NCBI GenBank assembly: GCA_030340625.1
Contig: JAOPHQ010006330.1
Location: 1 to 64,000, forward strand
DNA length: 64,000 nucleotides
DNA from: Merluccius polli
Lineage: Eukaryota; Chordata; Actinopteri; Gadiformes; Merlucciidae
Reading direction: 5' to 3'
Translations under genes and position numbers: made by a program
Notes under the pieces: generated by a model
Seen by the model: only the letters and a program-made list of their open reading frames with translations
What the model was told of the DNA's origin: nothing
Databases searched by the model: none
Part shown: one piece after another, positions 12,079 through 25,054 of the stretch
Numbering within the stretch: position 1 is the stretch's first letter
How the letters are laid out: the number at the start of each line of letters is the position of its first letter

Positions 12079-13561
12079 TGTTGAAGGGGGGGGGGGGGGG
12101 GGGGGGGGGGGTTCCACAGTGCAGCCGTTCCGCGGCGCTTACCTTCCTTGGTGGAAATCCGATATAGACCCAGCTCCTAACCCAACTTTAATAGATTAAC
12201 GGCGATAATTTTTTTATCGCACGATAAGAGTCTCGCGTTATCACAGCGCGTTAACGCCGATAACGGCCCACCACTAATACATACATATACATATACATAT
12301 ACATACATACATATCAGTGTTTCCTCTATTTTCATCCAGCAGCAGCAGCCCTCCACCGCTGCTGAATGAAGCCTGCAGTAGATGTGGAGCATACTATTTG
12401 TTGTATTTCTAGGTGAAAACTGACCTGAGAAACAGGTTACAGAGAGAGGATCTGGTCACTTGCATGTGTGAGCATCAATGGCCCCCCCCCCACCAAATTC
12501 CCCTATAGAAGAGCCCTGGAGATCTTCTACCAAAGGCCCAGAAAAATAAAATGCTCACAGTAGACATTGTCACTGAGCTTGAGAAAAATGTTTGTAACTC
12601 AGAAGCCACTGTTAACACCTAATTTTAAATAAATGGTGCAAGTCATTTTCTGTGTTGTGGCATTTCATTTTTTTATATTCATTTCTACAGATACATTTCA
12701 AAAGCTGTAGATTAAGTACATTAAGACACAAAAGGCAGACATGAATAATCCTATCTCTAATGATTCTAAGATAATTGTATTAATTTGAAGCTATTCCGAC
12801 CCACGTGAATATGGGCTGGCATCGCATGCTCGTGGACATACGGCACAGCAGCTAAAAGAAATTGTAGGGGAAACACTATATATATATAAGTGTTTCCCCT
12901 ACAATTTCTTTTAGCTGCTGTGCCGTATGTCCACGAGCATGCGATGCCAGCCCATATTCACGTGGGTCGGAATAGCTTCAAATTAATACAATGATCATAC
13001 ATACATACATACATACATGCATACATGCATACATACATACGTGTAGGTACGTACGTATGTGTGTGTGTCTCCTACCTTTCTCTATGAGCTGTCTCCAGCG
13101 CTTGGACCATTCGGTGAGCTGCTGAGCGTAGGACTTCTCGATGCGTGCACGCTCGTGCAGGCAGCTCATTAGGTCGTTACACAGACGGTTACCATCGTCC
13201 ACGCGCTTCACTGTGCGCTTGTAGTTCCCCACCTGGTGAAGGACACCGAAGGGAGGGAGGATGGATGGATGGATGGATGGGTAGAGGATGATCAAAGGGT
13301 GGATGGAGGGATTGATGGATGGATGGATGATAGTAAATGGATGGATGGGGTCGAGGGATGGATGACAGATCAGTGGATGGATAATAGATGGGTGAATAGA
13401 TTGATGATAGATCGACGGATTGGCAGACAAGATCAAAAGTGTGAACAGAGGGAGGAGTTTCGTTCAAGTTCAGATTTAAAACAAAGAATCAATGCAGGTC
13501 TTACTTCCCAGAAGCTGTCACTGGAGACATCCGTCATGGAGTCAGTGTAGGAGCCCGACAT
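5914..13561 (-). CDS. pacsin2: PACSIN2/syndapin-2, N-terminal 202 residues (gene continues left)
   Basis: PACSIN2 is a cytoplasmic F-BAR protein that tubulates membranes and works with dynamin and N-WASP in endocytosis and at caveolae. Four coding exons join in frame: 13561-13505, 13232-13076, 11658-11423 and 6069-5914 (57+157+236+156 nt). All have AG acceptors, and the GT donors are phase consistent. The product covers most of the F-BAR domain (family about residues 11-280). It includes SSDSFWEVGNYKRTVKR, GPQYGTLERAW, KNWQRDAYHKQM, GGFKETKEADDGFRKAQKPW and AHHAACKEEKLA. AHHAACKEEKLA and CLHERARIEK fit PACSIN2 better than PACSIN1 or 3, and ttll1 next door supports this. The remaining F-BAR, NPF and SH3 exons are off the left edge. 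The intron between the last two exons is 5.35 kb; the next intron holds the LINE. Confidence 0.93.
6070..7710. other. pacsin2 intron, no gene seen
   Basis: AT-rich intron sequence with no exon, RNA gene or clear transposon ends. An imperfect inverted pair near 6525-6620 (ctagctattacta / tagtaatagcta) is the only structure noted. Confidence 0.5.
7711..8819. mobile_element. DNA transposon with ctacatccacactaata ends
   Basis: The ends are inverted repeats: ctacatccacactaata at about 7711 and its reverse complement at about 8803-8819. The element carries no ORF and is interrupted by the hAT-like MITE 7769-8273. No clear target duplication was found. Confidence 0.6.
7769..8273. mobile_element. 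hAT-type MITE with 8-bp target duplication
   Basis: Inverted ends tagggatgtctgatatt / its near reverse complement enclose about 505 bp of repeats of the ccgatatcgg type. The flanks are identical 8-bp direct repeats, gtttacac (7761-7768 and 8274-8281), the hAT signature. It sits inside the element 7711-8819, so it is the younger insertion. Confidence 0.85.
9339..10811. mobile_element. hAT-like element with agggctgaacgatat ends
   Basis: The ends agggctgaacgat and atcgttcagccc are inverted. Both subterminal regions are rich in atcgatac/cgatatat words. About 1.47 kb long with no transposase frame, so it is non-autonomous. The interior has a GC-rich block (10.25-10.68 kb). A clean 8-bp duplication was not found. 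Confidence 0.7.
11178..11390 (+). repeat. tRNA-derived SINE
   Basis: The head contains a pol III B-box-like ggttcgaacccc preceded by gtgtttggctcccag. The body has the words ctacctgtaggca and aagatgccctaaccc, and the tail has actgtaagtcactttgga. The same family occurs at 42.83, 49.25 and 58.11 kb (plus strand), and on the minus strand at 15.5 and 19.8/21.8 kb. Confidence 0.75.
11423..11658 (-). CDS. pacsin2: pacsin2 exon 4, F-BAR core
   Basis: 236 nt, from GPQYGTLERAW to KPWAKKLKE, phase 1 in and phase 0 out, donor GTGGGT. It encodes the near-invariant KETKEADDGFRKAQKPW segment of PACSINs. A tRNA-derived SINE (11178-11390) ends about 30 bp downstream of the donor. Confidence 0.95.
12040..12115. 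repeat. (ATAC)n microsatellite followed by a poly-G run
   Basis: A tetranucleotide tract at 12043-12075 is followed by about 24 guanines (12087-12110). The poly-G run is likely length-uncertain in the assembly. Confidence 0.9.
12113..12280. repeat. Dispersed MITE-like repeat, copy 2
   Basis: Close copy of 96-275, with shared cagccgttccgcggcgctta and cggcccaccactaata. The two copies are in the same orientation, 12 kb apart. Confidence 0.7.
12774..12992. repeat. Near-perfect 219-bp palindrome
   Basis: The left arm (from attgtattaatttgaagc) and the right arm (to gcttcaaattaatacaat) are exact reverse complements over about 100 bp. They meet at an AT run around 12883. Such perfection means either a very young foldback element or an assembly/library artefact. 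Confidence 0.85.
13076..13232 (-). CDS. pacsin2: pacsin2 exon 3, F-BAR helix 1
   Basis: 157 nt, from VGNYKRTVKR to RWRQLIEK plus the first base of a Gly codon. It carries the conserved NYKRTVKR basic patch and RARIEKSYAQQLTEW of F-BAR helix 1. The donor is GTAGG. A (GGAT)n microsatellite begins 25 bp from the acceptor. Confidence 0.93.
13255..13400. repeat. (GGAT)n microsatellite
   Basis: Imperfect ggat/gatg repeats lie in the pacsin2 intron immediately upstream of exon 3. Confidence 0.85.
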
Positions 13562-13597
13562 CGCTGCTGTTGCCCTTGGTTACCCTCAGTGTAGGGC
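13505..13597 (-). CDS. pacsin2: pacsin2 exon 2, start codon exon
   Basis: The acceptor is at 13598-13599 after a pyrimidine-rich stretch. There are 36 nt of 5' UTR, then ATG at 13561-13559 and 19 codons ending in DSFWE at a GTAAGA donor. The start is chosen because it gives the conserved family N-terminus and the next exon follows in phase 0. Confidence 0.88.
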
Positions 13598-14541
<944 letters not shown>

Positions 14542-14971
14542 GGAGGAGGAATTCGGGCAAGACTAATGGTATGGGTGAGAGAGAAAGTGAGAGAGAAGAC
14601 GAGAGAGGAATAGAGAGAGACTAATGTAGGGGGTAGGATAGTGTGCTACTGGGTTGATGGGTTGTTATAGGCTTCCTTGAGCAAAGATGTGCTAACCCCT
14701 ACCTGCTCCTTCATGACATGTAGCTGAATTCACTGTAAGTCGGACGGACAGACGCACGCATGCACGCACGCACGCAAGCACACACACATGCGCGCACACG
14801 TACACGCACAGGAATGGGGAAAAACAGAGCCACAGACTCACAGAGGAAGGAATAGAGTGAGAGTGTGAGATCTAGTTTGATAATCTAGGCTGCAGGTGGG
14901 AGTCCATATCCGCTTCCACAAACTAAACACCCCCCATCGACCCCCAACACAGCCATCACTGTGCTGTCATC

Positions 14972-15075
<104 letters not shown>

Positions 15076-15245
15076 AGAGAGGAGCACTTCACAGTGTGTG
15101 TGTGTGTGGGGGGGGGCCTTCCGTTAGACCTTGGCCCGGCATTGGATCCGGGGATCATGCACAAGGACTGGCTGTGTTCTCCTCCTCACCCCATGGCTCC
15201 TCTACACCCCTCACGTTCCTCTCTGACATTTTCTGCCCATCTTCA

Positions 15246-15354
<109 letters not shown>

Positions 15355-15519
15355 GTGTAATAACTAATCATCAACATCAATCAACTTGCATCAACTTTGA
15401 CAAGATTGGAATCCTAGACTCTGTTCAGACATGCCATCATATACCAAGAGATAACCAGATATTTCTACAGAATACTTGCTGGTGCCATTAGCAAACACTA
15501 CTGCTACCACCATTTACTA

Positions 15520-15640
15520 ATTTAGCAGATGCTTTTTTTTTGTTGGGCATCTTGTACAAGGATGCCTACAGGTAGATTGCAGACACCGGGAATAGAACCC
15601 AGACGTCTCCCAACCCTGGTTGGTGTCGAGCAAAGCATAT
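15520..15640 (-). repeat. tRNA-derived SINE fragment
   Basis: Reverse-oriented copy of the SINE at 11.2 kb: it reads tttagcagatgc, then gatgcctacaggtag, then the B-box remnant gggaatagaaccc. Confidence 0.6.
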
Positions 15641-15954
15641 CGTTTGGCTACGATGAGTCTGGCACATGTTCCTGCCAGCTGTCTTCAAACCTCACCCGAC
15701 AGACACGCCACCCAACGCGCCACAAATACATCCATGTCTACTAGAAAGGGCACGAGCTGTGTGCATCAAACACTGTAGTATCTAGGAAGTCATACATCAA
15801 CCGCAGCACAAAATTAAGCACACCAGGGGGTAATGCACAGTGATGCTTTCCTGTCTGACTGATCTATCCACGAAACATTTAGCAGACTAGATATGCATAG
15901 ACTTGATATGTAGAATTCATATGTAGCCATTTTGTCTGTTATCATTTTGACTTA

Positions 15955-16040
15955 CCAGAGTCACTACTTCATGACTCCTGGTGGTGGCGGTTTTCATTTG
16001 ATAAGCGCCACCACGAGGAGTCATGAAGTAGTGACTCTGG
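15955..16040. repeat. Inverted repeat (hairpin), about 35-bp arms
   Basis: The arms start at ccagagtcactacttcatga and end at its reverse complement, separated by about 15 bp. No gene is attached; it may be a small MITE. Confidence 0.8.
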
Positions 16041-17284
16041 TCTCTGAATGATAGTAAAGTGAATGGAAGTTAACATTGGATTTATTGACAAGTTGCAGTC
16101 AGTGTGTGTGTGTGTGTACACAGCACTAAGCAAAGACTATGCACTTTGTTGTACATTGTTTCATCTCTGTGATGTCAAATTCTGTGAAACTGACACCACA
16201 ATGCAGTGAATAATACATAATTCATGCTTTTTGCCTTTACGGGGGTATTTTTTCTTCTTCAGTTACACAGATATCATGATGCATCGTCGATTAATTGTCC
16301 TGCAATGTATCGTGTATTGCAGATTTGCTATATCGTGATACGATAGATACGTTACTGTGGGCAACGTATCCTGATAGTATTGCATCTTGAGTTACTACCC
16401 ACCCCTATTCATATGTAGACAACGTAGTTGTAGAAGCCTTCATATGTAGGCCAGACCAGGTTTAAGTATCCCACTACAGCCACAAGCACACCAATCAAAG
16501 TGAATAACTTAGCTTTGCATGGTGTTAGTTACTTGAGGGTGTATTTTCTACATAGTATACACAATGACTAAATAGAGTAGTAGTAGCCATTGGCCAAGAA
16601 CCCCAGAAAACAGCACTTTCACCAGAACCAACCCACCTCTGTCCCAGTTAAAACCAACCTCTGTTCTGTATTATCAAGCAGCTCTTGATCAAATGTCCTC
16701 GAGGCTGTGTTGTACAAATCTATCTGAAACCGCAGGGACACAAAACAGCGCTTTTAGCCCATTGGGTGAGTCCAGGCCAGGGCTGAAGTCAGCCAATAGC
16801 ATAGCAACTGGTGGGCCTACATGTGACAAGGCCTGCTGCTCTGTGCCGTGAAATCAAAACCAGCAGAACAGAATTAGGAATTGAGAATAAGGAACTGAAA
16901 TAGGAGACTTGACACAGAAGTAGGTGACTGCAGTCCACCGCACTCCATTGAGAAAAGGGTTAGCATGTAATTTCAAAATAGTGACATGTTGTCTCGACTT
17001 ATGTTTGTTAAACATGGGCAATAGCATACAATCAGGCAAGCAACACGCAGAGCAAACTGCTCTGAGCGTTATCGGCGGATGGGATAGCATTTCCTCTGTC
17101 TATAAAAACAATGGTTTGTGCCAAACTATATAGTGTATGGTTTACGTAGCATCCAATAGTATGAAGCTCTGTTCACTGTGGCATCCATGTTGAATATGTG
17201 TTGGTGTTTTAGGAACAGCCAAGCACCCCACCAAATGGCGGTAAACCACAATAATTTAACAATCGAGGGTGCTAAGGATGGATA
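16041..17284. other. pacsin2 intron 1, no gene seen
   Basis: It contains a worn transposon end with gatacgat-type words (16260-16405) and otherwise unremarkable sequence. Confidence 0.4.
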
Positions 17285-17292
17285 ATATATAC

Positions 17293-18007
17293 TAGGGGTG
17301 TGAACGGTTACAAAAAATTGTAAACGGTTACACGACCCCTTTTTATTCGTGTACACGGTTAACCGTTTTTTTTTGTTTTTTTTAAGTGGACCGCAGTCGC
17401 GCTATACGACCAATGGAGGGTGCAGCCACTTTTCAGAAAGATTCCTCCGCGTCACTGCCGCCACTCAAATGATTGAGTCGCTCCGTCCCTTCTCACACTT
17501 CTTGCTTGCAAAATGCCGCATGGTTGTCTGTCGTGGCCCAGAACCGCTAGCACCGCCACCGACGTTAGCCCCACCCCCCTCCGTTTCAGACCACCTTGTC
17601 GGATGTTTCCAGCGCAGGTGATTGTTCATCGACCCTGTGCTGTTTTTAAAAGCCAAATGTACACCACACAGTGTACATTTCACTTGGTCTCCTTTCTCGT
17701 TTTTTTCAAAAAACCTCCACGCCGCACTTCGCTGTTTCGTGTCAGCTGCCATCGCAAGTCTAAAGTGAAACTTAAGTGTTACATGACGTAATGCCCGGTG
17801 GTCAATTACCCAACATTTATCACGTGCATTTCTTAGCGCATTAACGTTGTCAAAGTGGAACATTTGTAGCTTTATTAATCTCTAAATAAATAGTACGTGT
17901 TAATTTTGATTGAAGATTTTGATTTTTTTTTCGGTTTTCGTTTACTGATTTTTCCTAAACGGTTATGATTTACTAACCGGTTACACGTGTACACGTTCAC
18001 ACCCCTA
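17293..18007 (-). mobile_element. hAT deletion derivative with 8-bp target duplication
   Basis: Inverted ends taggggtgtgaacg / cgttcacacccct are flanked by identical 8-bp repeats atatatac (17285-17292 and 18008-18015). The 715-bp element retains an N-terminal BED-finger exon on the minus strand, so it is an internally deleted autonomous hAT and not a simple MITE. Confidence 0.9.
17465..17863 (-). pseudogene. hAT transposase N-terminus with BED zinc finger
   Basis: The frame contains SAAWRFFEKNEKGDQVKCTL, followed by a C-x2-C (CTLC) and an H-x4-H (HLRWKH). This is the BED finger that binds transposon ends in ZBED/hAT transposases. The catalytic RNase-H-like and dimerisation regions are absent. 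Translation probably begins at the internal MAADTKQRS. Only this fragment survives. Confidence 0.75.
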
Positions 18008-18015
18008 ATATATAC

Positions 18016-19470
<1,455 letters not shown>

Positions 19471-20340
19471 TGTGTCGGCAGCACATGATGTTAGTTTGTG
19501 GTCATCTATCTTTCCGAGGTGTGTGAGAAGAACAGATAACGGTGTGGCAGTAGAGAGAGACAGAGGACAAAATAAATGGCAGGAGCAAAGGAAACGAAAA
19601 AAAAATAGAGATGAAAACTGAGTCACTAGGAAATTGGAGAGAGATAGAGAGAGATAATTACAGAAGAGAAAGAGAGAGATGAGACAGAAAGGAGAGAGAA
19701 GAGTAAGAGACAGACAGAATAGACAGAATGGACAATTCAACACTGGGGAGTTTGGAGGTATAGCGCACACACACGGGCCATAACCTCTGCTATCCTGTCT
19801 CTTTGTGCTTGTATCATTTAACCAATAGTCTATGTTTAGCAGACGCTTTGATCCAAAACGAGTTGCAGGGTCAGGGGTTGAAATTAAGCTGTTTTACTCG
19901 CCAAATGCGAGTAATTTTTGTATTTGTCGAGTAATTTATGAAGACCACTAGCCACTCTGGCGAGTAATCTAAAAAAATAAAAGCCCATCATCAAGGGCGT
20001 CAGTTTGGTTTTTGAAGTGGTGGGGACCAGGGGCCTCATGTACGAAGGTTGCGTACACAGAAAAACGTGGCGTACGCAAAAAAAAAAAATGGCGTTCCAC
20101 GCTCACGTTCAGATGTATGAAACGTGAAATGACCGTGGAAATGTGCGGTGCTTCACGTCAACTTCATGGCTGGCGTACGCACGTTTCTACAGCTATTGTT
20201 CCTTTGGCGACACTTACAGGTGACACTGTTAATGATGTCAAAATCAATTAGTCATCAGAGTGATGTGCACGTCAGAGATACACTTATGAACAATTACCGT
20301 GTTTGCAATTATACGGGTGGATATAAACGCATGCGCAATG

Positions 20341-20500
20341 TGATGAAGAAAATGGTATTACCAATGGCAGCGTTAGCGCTGTTAGAGGACCTTGCAAATG
20401 GTGCAATCCGACGTGAGCGAGTATTTAGGGAACGTGAGGATTTACTTGCAAACGATGACAATTGGCTCATAAGCCGATTTCGAATGTGCGACAAAGTATG
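20341..20500 (+). pseudogene. Harbinger transposase N-terminal fragment
   Basis: The reading frame gives RRERVFREREDLLANDDNWL then ISRFR, the hallmark N-terminus of HARBI1-like transposases. The DDE catalytic domain is missing: the frame runs into sequence shared with the repeat at 28.1 kb. The coordinates cover only the recognisable part. Confidence 0.75.
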
Positions 20501-20589
20501 CGGGAGTTATTTGCGTTACGGAATTTGCTCAAAAACAGCGCCACCTAGTGGTCTTCCAAGTGTGCGACATGAAAGTGATGCATAGAATA

Positions 20590-20822
20590 TATTCCTCCGC
20601 TTCACCTCCACCTTCAGATCCGACCACTTCTTCTTCACCTGTGTCTGTGTGCGCTGCTCGGACCCCACGGCATGTACCTCACACACACGCTCCCTCACTT
20701 GTTCTCTTCATATTGATCCCTGCTGACAGGGGACCAGAGAGAATCTCCCTCCGCGGCTCCACGTCATTCACCACAATCTCCAACTCGGACTCTGTGAAAT
20801 GTCTTTTCTTTCCTTTGTTCAT
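20590..20822 (-). pseudogene. Harbinger Myb-like DNA-binding protein fragment
   Basis: The minus strand begins MNKGKKRHFTESELEIVV and, after a frameshift, continues AVGSEQRTQTQVKKKWSDLK, the Myb/SANT-like protein that partners Harbinger transposase. The frameshift and the truncation after VKRR make it non-functional. Confidence 0.7.
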
Positions 20823-21021
20823 GCTTGTGTTACACCCATAGAGTGCAAGCTGACTCAAGGGTTGGCATATTTTAGAAAAGATGTTATTCTGAAAGAATCA
20901 ATTAAACAAAAATACAAGTGAGTCGGCTGGTCTTCAGTGGCTTTACTGGTCCCGGTTTACTGCCAACTGAAGAACGCAGCGCAGCCCACCGTTTATATAG
21001 CCGCGGGTGGTCTCGTGCCTT

Positions 21022-21052
<31 letters not shown>

Positions 21053-21850
21053 AATAATGCTTAAAATTGAATGGCGGGTGTCTGTAAAAATGCCAAATAA
21101 AGTCCATACATATACGCCCCTGTACGCCAAAATCCATGCAAAAATCCACGCAAGTCTTCGTACATGAGGCCCCAGGGCTGGAGTGGGAACAAAATTCGGC
21201 GCGACGGGGGGCGGGGGCGCGATTGTCGAGGGGGGGGCGCGATTGTCAACGGGGGGTGCTGGGCCGCGGACCCAGCACCGGACCCGCCAGCCGTGGACCC
21301 AGCACCGGACCCACCAGCCGCGGACCCGACAGCAAAATCAGCCCCGGGCCCGGCCGTGGACCCAGCACCGAACCCGCCAACCCGGCCGCGGACTCAGCCG
21401 CAGACCCGAGTCCACACACAGCCGGTGTGCATGCTGTGAGGATGTCATCATGCGCGCCTATCGCATGATTTAGACTTGACGGTTTCGGTTGAGTATGTAG
21501 GGATTTTTTCGGTCGCAATTGGTTTGAAAATGTGTGTTACGAATGAAGTGAAAAATGTTTCTGTATGCTGCTAATAAATATTGTGAAGAGAATTGACACA
21601 ATGCGATTACTATGATTGAAAAACAATTTAGACAGACATACGAAAAAGTAATTCTAACAAATGGCAATTTAATATTTTTGTCTGGTAAAAAATCTGTTTG
21701 TCTAGTAAAAATGTTCATCTACTCACCAGTTGTCTGGTAAGCCAAAAGGTTAGTTTCAACCCCTGTGCAGGGTATTCAGATACATGTCATTAAAGAGCAT
21801 GTAGGGGTTAGAACATCAAGCAAATGCCCTAATAATAACCCTAACCCTTT

Positions 21851-24800
21851 TTAAAAAAAAATGTAATTCGATTTTTTTAAATTTAACATCTATTCGAAAA
21901 TGTGAAAATCGTTACCTATTCCTAGGGATTAGGCATCTTGCTCAAAGGTGTAATTAAAAAAAACGTTTTGATTTTACACCTTATTTTATGAAGAGGATGT
22001 CATGCGAGTCTCTTAGTTTTGGTTGGTGGTTAACCACCTTGAGGTAAAACACCTTGAGGTTAACCACTAATTAACTTCAAAATAAGAAAGCCACCATTTT
22101 ATATATGATCATGGAACATATTTTTGGTGCAGACGCAAGAGAAAACATTGCTTTTAGAAACTGGACCTTGCATTGACCATCATTATAAACCTATTTAAAC
22201 ATGAACAGACAATTAAAGTCATACTTTAAAGGAGGATGCTGCATGTGTCTGCATTACATTTACTTTTTTGTTGTATACATTTTTTGTCCTTTTCCAGTTA
22301 TGTTTTATGCCAAACTGAACCTATTATTACTTTACCATAAAGACCTTTAAGTTTCAACTAAACGTTGTTTAAACATACAAAAGTTGTTCTCCATTCAGAA
22401 TGGCAGGTATTATAGTACAAAGGTTCCGGTCTAGTTATGTTTGGACTGCAGTGCTACTGGTCTAGAGACAACCAAACAACACAGTGAGACTAAACCTTAT
22501 CACCCTCTGGCCCAGTTGGAGACACAACCAAACAAAACATGTTGCCATGGCGAAAGCCATAAGAAGAAAAAAAAAAGAACTAGGATTACATAACAGGCAA
22601 GCTAAAAAAATAGGTTTGCCTTCAATGTCATAATCCCATAATAGTCTGCTTATCTGGCCCGGGGGGGGGGGGGGGGGGGGGGGGGGAATTTTGTCTTCCA
22701 TAATTGAGGTATATGTCTTTTTCAATTTCCTTCCTTTGTTTGGCAGGGATGCCGGAGGTCGAGCATGCAGGGCTGGATCTGAGGTGCTCTGAGCTCTACG
22801 ATATTACACTTTCACAGCAGGACATGTTGCCCAATCCCTACACAGAGAGAATGAGGACAAATAGACCCAGAATGGTGATTGAAATCATTTCCTCCATCAC
22901 AAACACATACAGCAGAACATTCTTGCGCACACACAAACACACATACACACTTGAGGTTATCAGTTTCCACTGCAACCGTGGAGGGGTCATGACCTTGACT
23001 TTCATTCCACTGCAGTGGGTCACCTCTGCCCTCTCCCCCAATCCCTCCACCACGCCCCCACGGGTGGCTCACCGACAGCTGTGTGGAGATTTGCTGTGCT
23101 CGGCACAAAACAAATAGGCTTTCGCAAGAGTACTGTGTGTAGCTCAAGCGTTTGAGAACCGGCCAGTATGTTCTACAACTTAGCCTCCTTTGGGTTCTAG
23201 AACAACAAGTTCTTGCTTCTGGTTTTGGAACCTCAAGTAACAGATCCCTGTGTTCTACAACTTGCTTTAGGTTATTGACCCCCGTGTTCTAGAACTTGCA
23301 TCCAGTTCTAGAGCCCTGTATTCTAGAACTTAGCTCAAGGTTCTAGAACATGAAGAGCTCCCATGGGACTAACTGCTCTGTTCACACCATGGGTTAGCAG
23401 CGGCAGCCACCGCAACAACAGAAGCGACCCGCCCAGAGTCAGCCATGTCTAAACACCCCTGTTGCTTCACGGCTTCAGGCAGAACACAATGGCATTTGTT
23501 CCCTCCCTGATTCAAGCGGTTTCCACAGGCGGAGTTTGCCAACAGTGGAGACCAGAACATAATAGAGGGAAACACCATCTGTTACGTGACACATGAAAAG
23601 GGGGGGGGGGGGTGGGGGAGACCCTGACGTCACCCTTAAGAGACACATTTCAACGGTATTTCCTCCTGTGGAACCTCCTCACCCACCGCCTACCCCACCC
23701 CACCCCACCACTCCTGCCAGCGGCTTCTGCACTTCTACCATGACAGAGCTTGGCACACGCATGGGGAGGACGAGAAACAGAGTGAGCCACTCCCGTGCCC
23801 TGCTCCACCACGACCTTCAGTATTTGATCCCGTTACCAGAGCCGGTCTCACTCGCTTGCCGAGATAAGAGAGCGGAGAAGCCCAGGGTCTAATCGCTCTA
23901 AACTAACGTCAGCAAGTTCAAACTGCTGTACAAATGCGAGGCCGGCTTTCTGGACACTACCAGGGTTTCTGTGAGGTTTAGCTCCATATTTAGACACACA
24001 TTCTTATTCAGACCTAAACTTATCTTGAGTGTACAGACAAAACATTGTAGCAATACACAGTTATTAAGAAAGAACCATGAAAGAACTGTGCCAGTACACC
24101 AGGATCTGCAGTTGTAAATCCCTGTGTGTTTGTTATGAGGTGCTACAGAATCCAGTATTTCATAAGTGAAAAACAATCAACTGTAATGTTTGTGTTGTGT
24201 CTGTGTGATGCAAATGATACACATAAATATATCTCCACACAGCCATGGGACAGAAGCAAATGCAGATTTAGCGGGCTAAATCTATTATCTGCTCTTTTTG
24301 CAGCTCTTTAGTTAGATGGTGTTGACTAATTGTCTCCATGTTCATCTTAGCTGACAAAACATGATCACATACATGTCATTTTCAGCCTATAAGATGTCTT
24401 GCTTAAACTTTCTTACACCTCAGTGTACAGAACAAATATTTTGTTTCCGTCGTCAGCTATTGTTGCCACAACATATTGTTCAAAACAACAGCAATGGACA
24501 AGATTAGTAAATAACCATATAATTTAGCTCAAAATACAATGTAAATGGTAAGATCAGGCCTATATCTAACTGAATGAAACACAGTCACACACAGTCAAAC
24601 AAAGGCAGTATACATTTGAACATTAATTCCAATTCAAAGGTTAAGTTGAGTTTTTAACCAAAACGAACAAAAAACTATTTTGCACACAAAAACCAGAAAA
24701 TGTATTTTGATAACACAAGGATTGAAACAAGGATCAACATTTCCACCACCGACTTCTCAGTTTCATCTCATGATTAAGACAGCCTTGCAATGATTGACTA

Positions 24801-25050
24801 ACGTTGAGCCGTTAGTAGAAACGTCCTTCCTACACACCAGGCAACACATTCCTGATCTGTAACCATTGGATAACAGATCAGTGTGGGAAACCAACATACC
24901 AATGAGATGTCTGTATACGCCTAATGAAATGTAATGTTGCTTACAACAATGTTTCCACTATAGAGTAGATAAGGATCAGTAAATCGGCATTTGGTCCGAA
25001 TGAAACTAACTAGACTAAATAACATGTGAGAACAGGTCAGGAATAACCTA
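21851..25050. other. pacsin2 intron 1, no gene seen
   Basis: No exon is supported. The stretch includes the poly-G run and a cluster of ttctagaac palindromes (23150-23350). Frames near 22.7-23.1 and 23.6-23.9 kb have no recognisable domain. Confidence 0.45.
22655..22686. repeat. Poly-G run
   Basis: About 26 consecutive guanines. It can form G-quadruplex DNA and is a likely sequencing-length ambiguity. Confidence 0.9.
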
Positions 25051-25054
25051 GAAC

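Larger units (their letters stand above)
20031..21172. mobile_element. PIF/Harbinger element nested in the hAT
   Basis: Inverted ends gggcctcatgtacgaag / cttcgtacatgaggccc are flanked by a 3-bp cag repeat (20028-20030 and 21173-21175), the expected Harbinger target size. It keeps fragments of both Harbinger proteins in convergent orientation: a transposase N-terminus (+) and a Myb-like protein (-). Confidence 0.85.
19872..21765. mobile_element. hAT-type element, 8-bp target duplication, itself interrupted
   Basis: The ends caggggttgaaattaa and its reverse-complement-like partner (ttagtttcaacccctg) are inverted. The flanks tgcagggt (19864-19871, 21766-21773) are exact 8-bp repeats. It contains the Harbinger element 20031-21172 and GC-rich minisatellite-like units (ggacccagcaccggacccg) at about 21.27-21.41 kb. 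Confidence 0.88.
19828..21850 (-). repeat. SINE split by a hAT insertion
   Basis: The left piece (19828-19871, tttagcagacgctttg..) and right piece (21766-21850, attcagatacatgtcatta..) are the two parts of one minus-strand tRNA-derived SINE, interrupted by the hAT 19872-21765. The 8-bp duplication tgcagggt joins them. Confidence 0.7.

Noticed and set aside
22704..23117. 137-codon frame
   Set aside because: No domain, no splice context, and composition like intron sequence.
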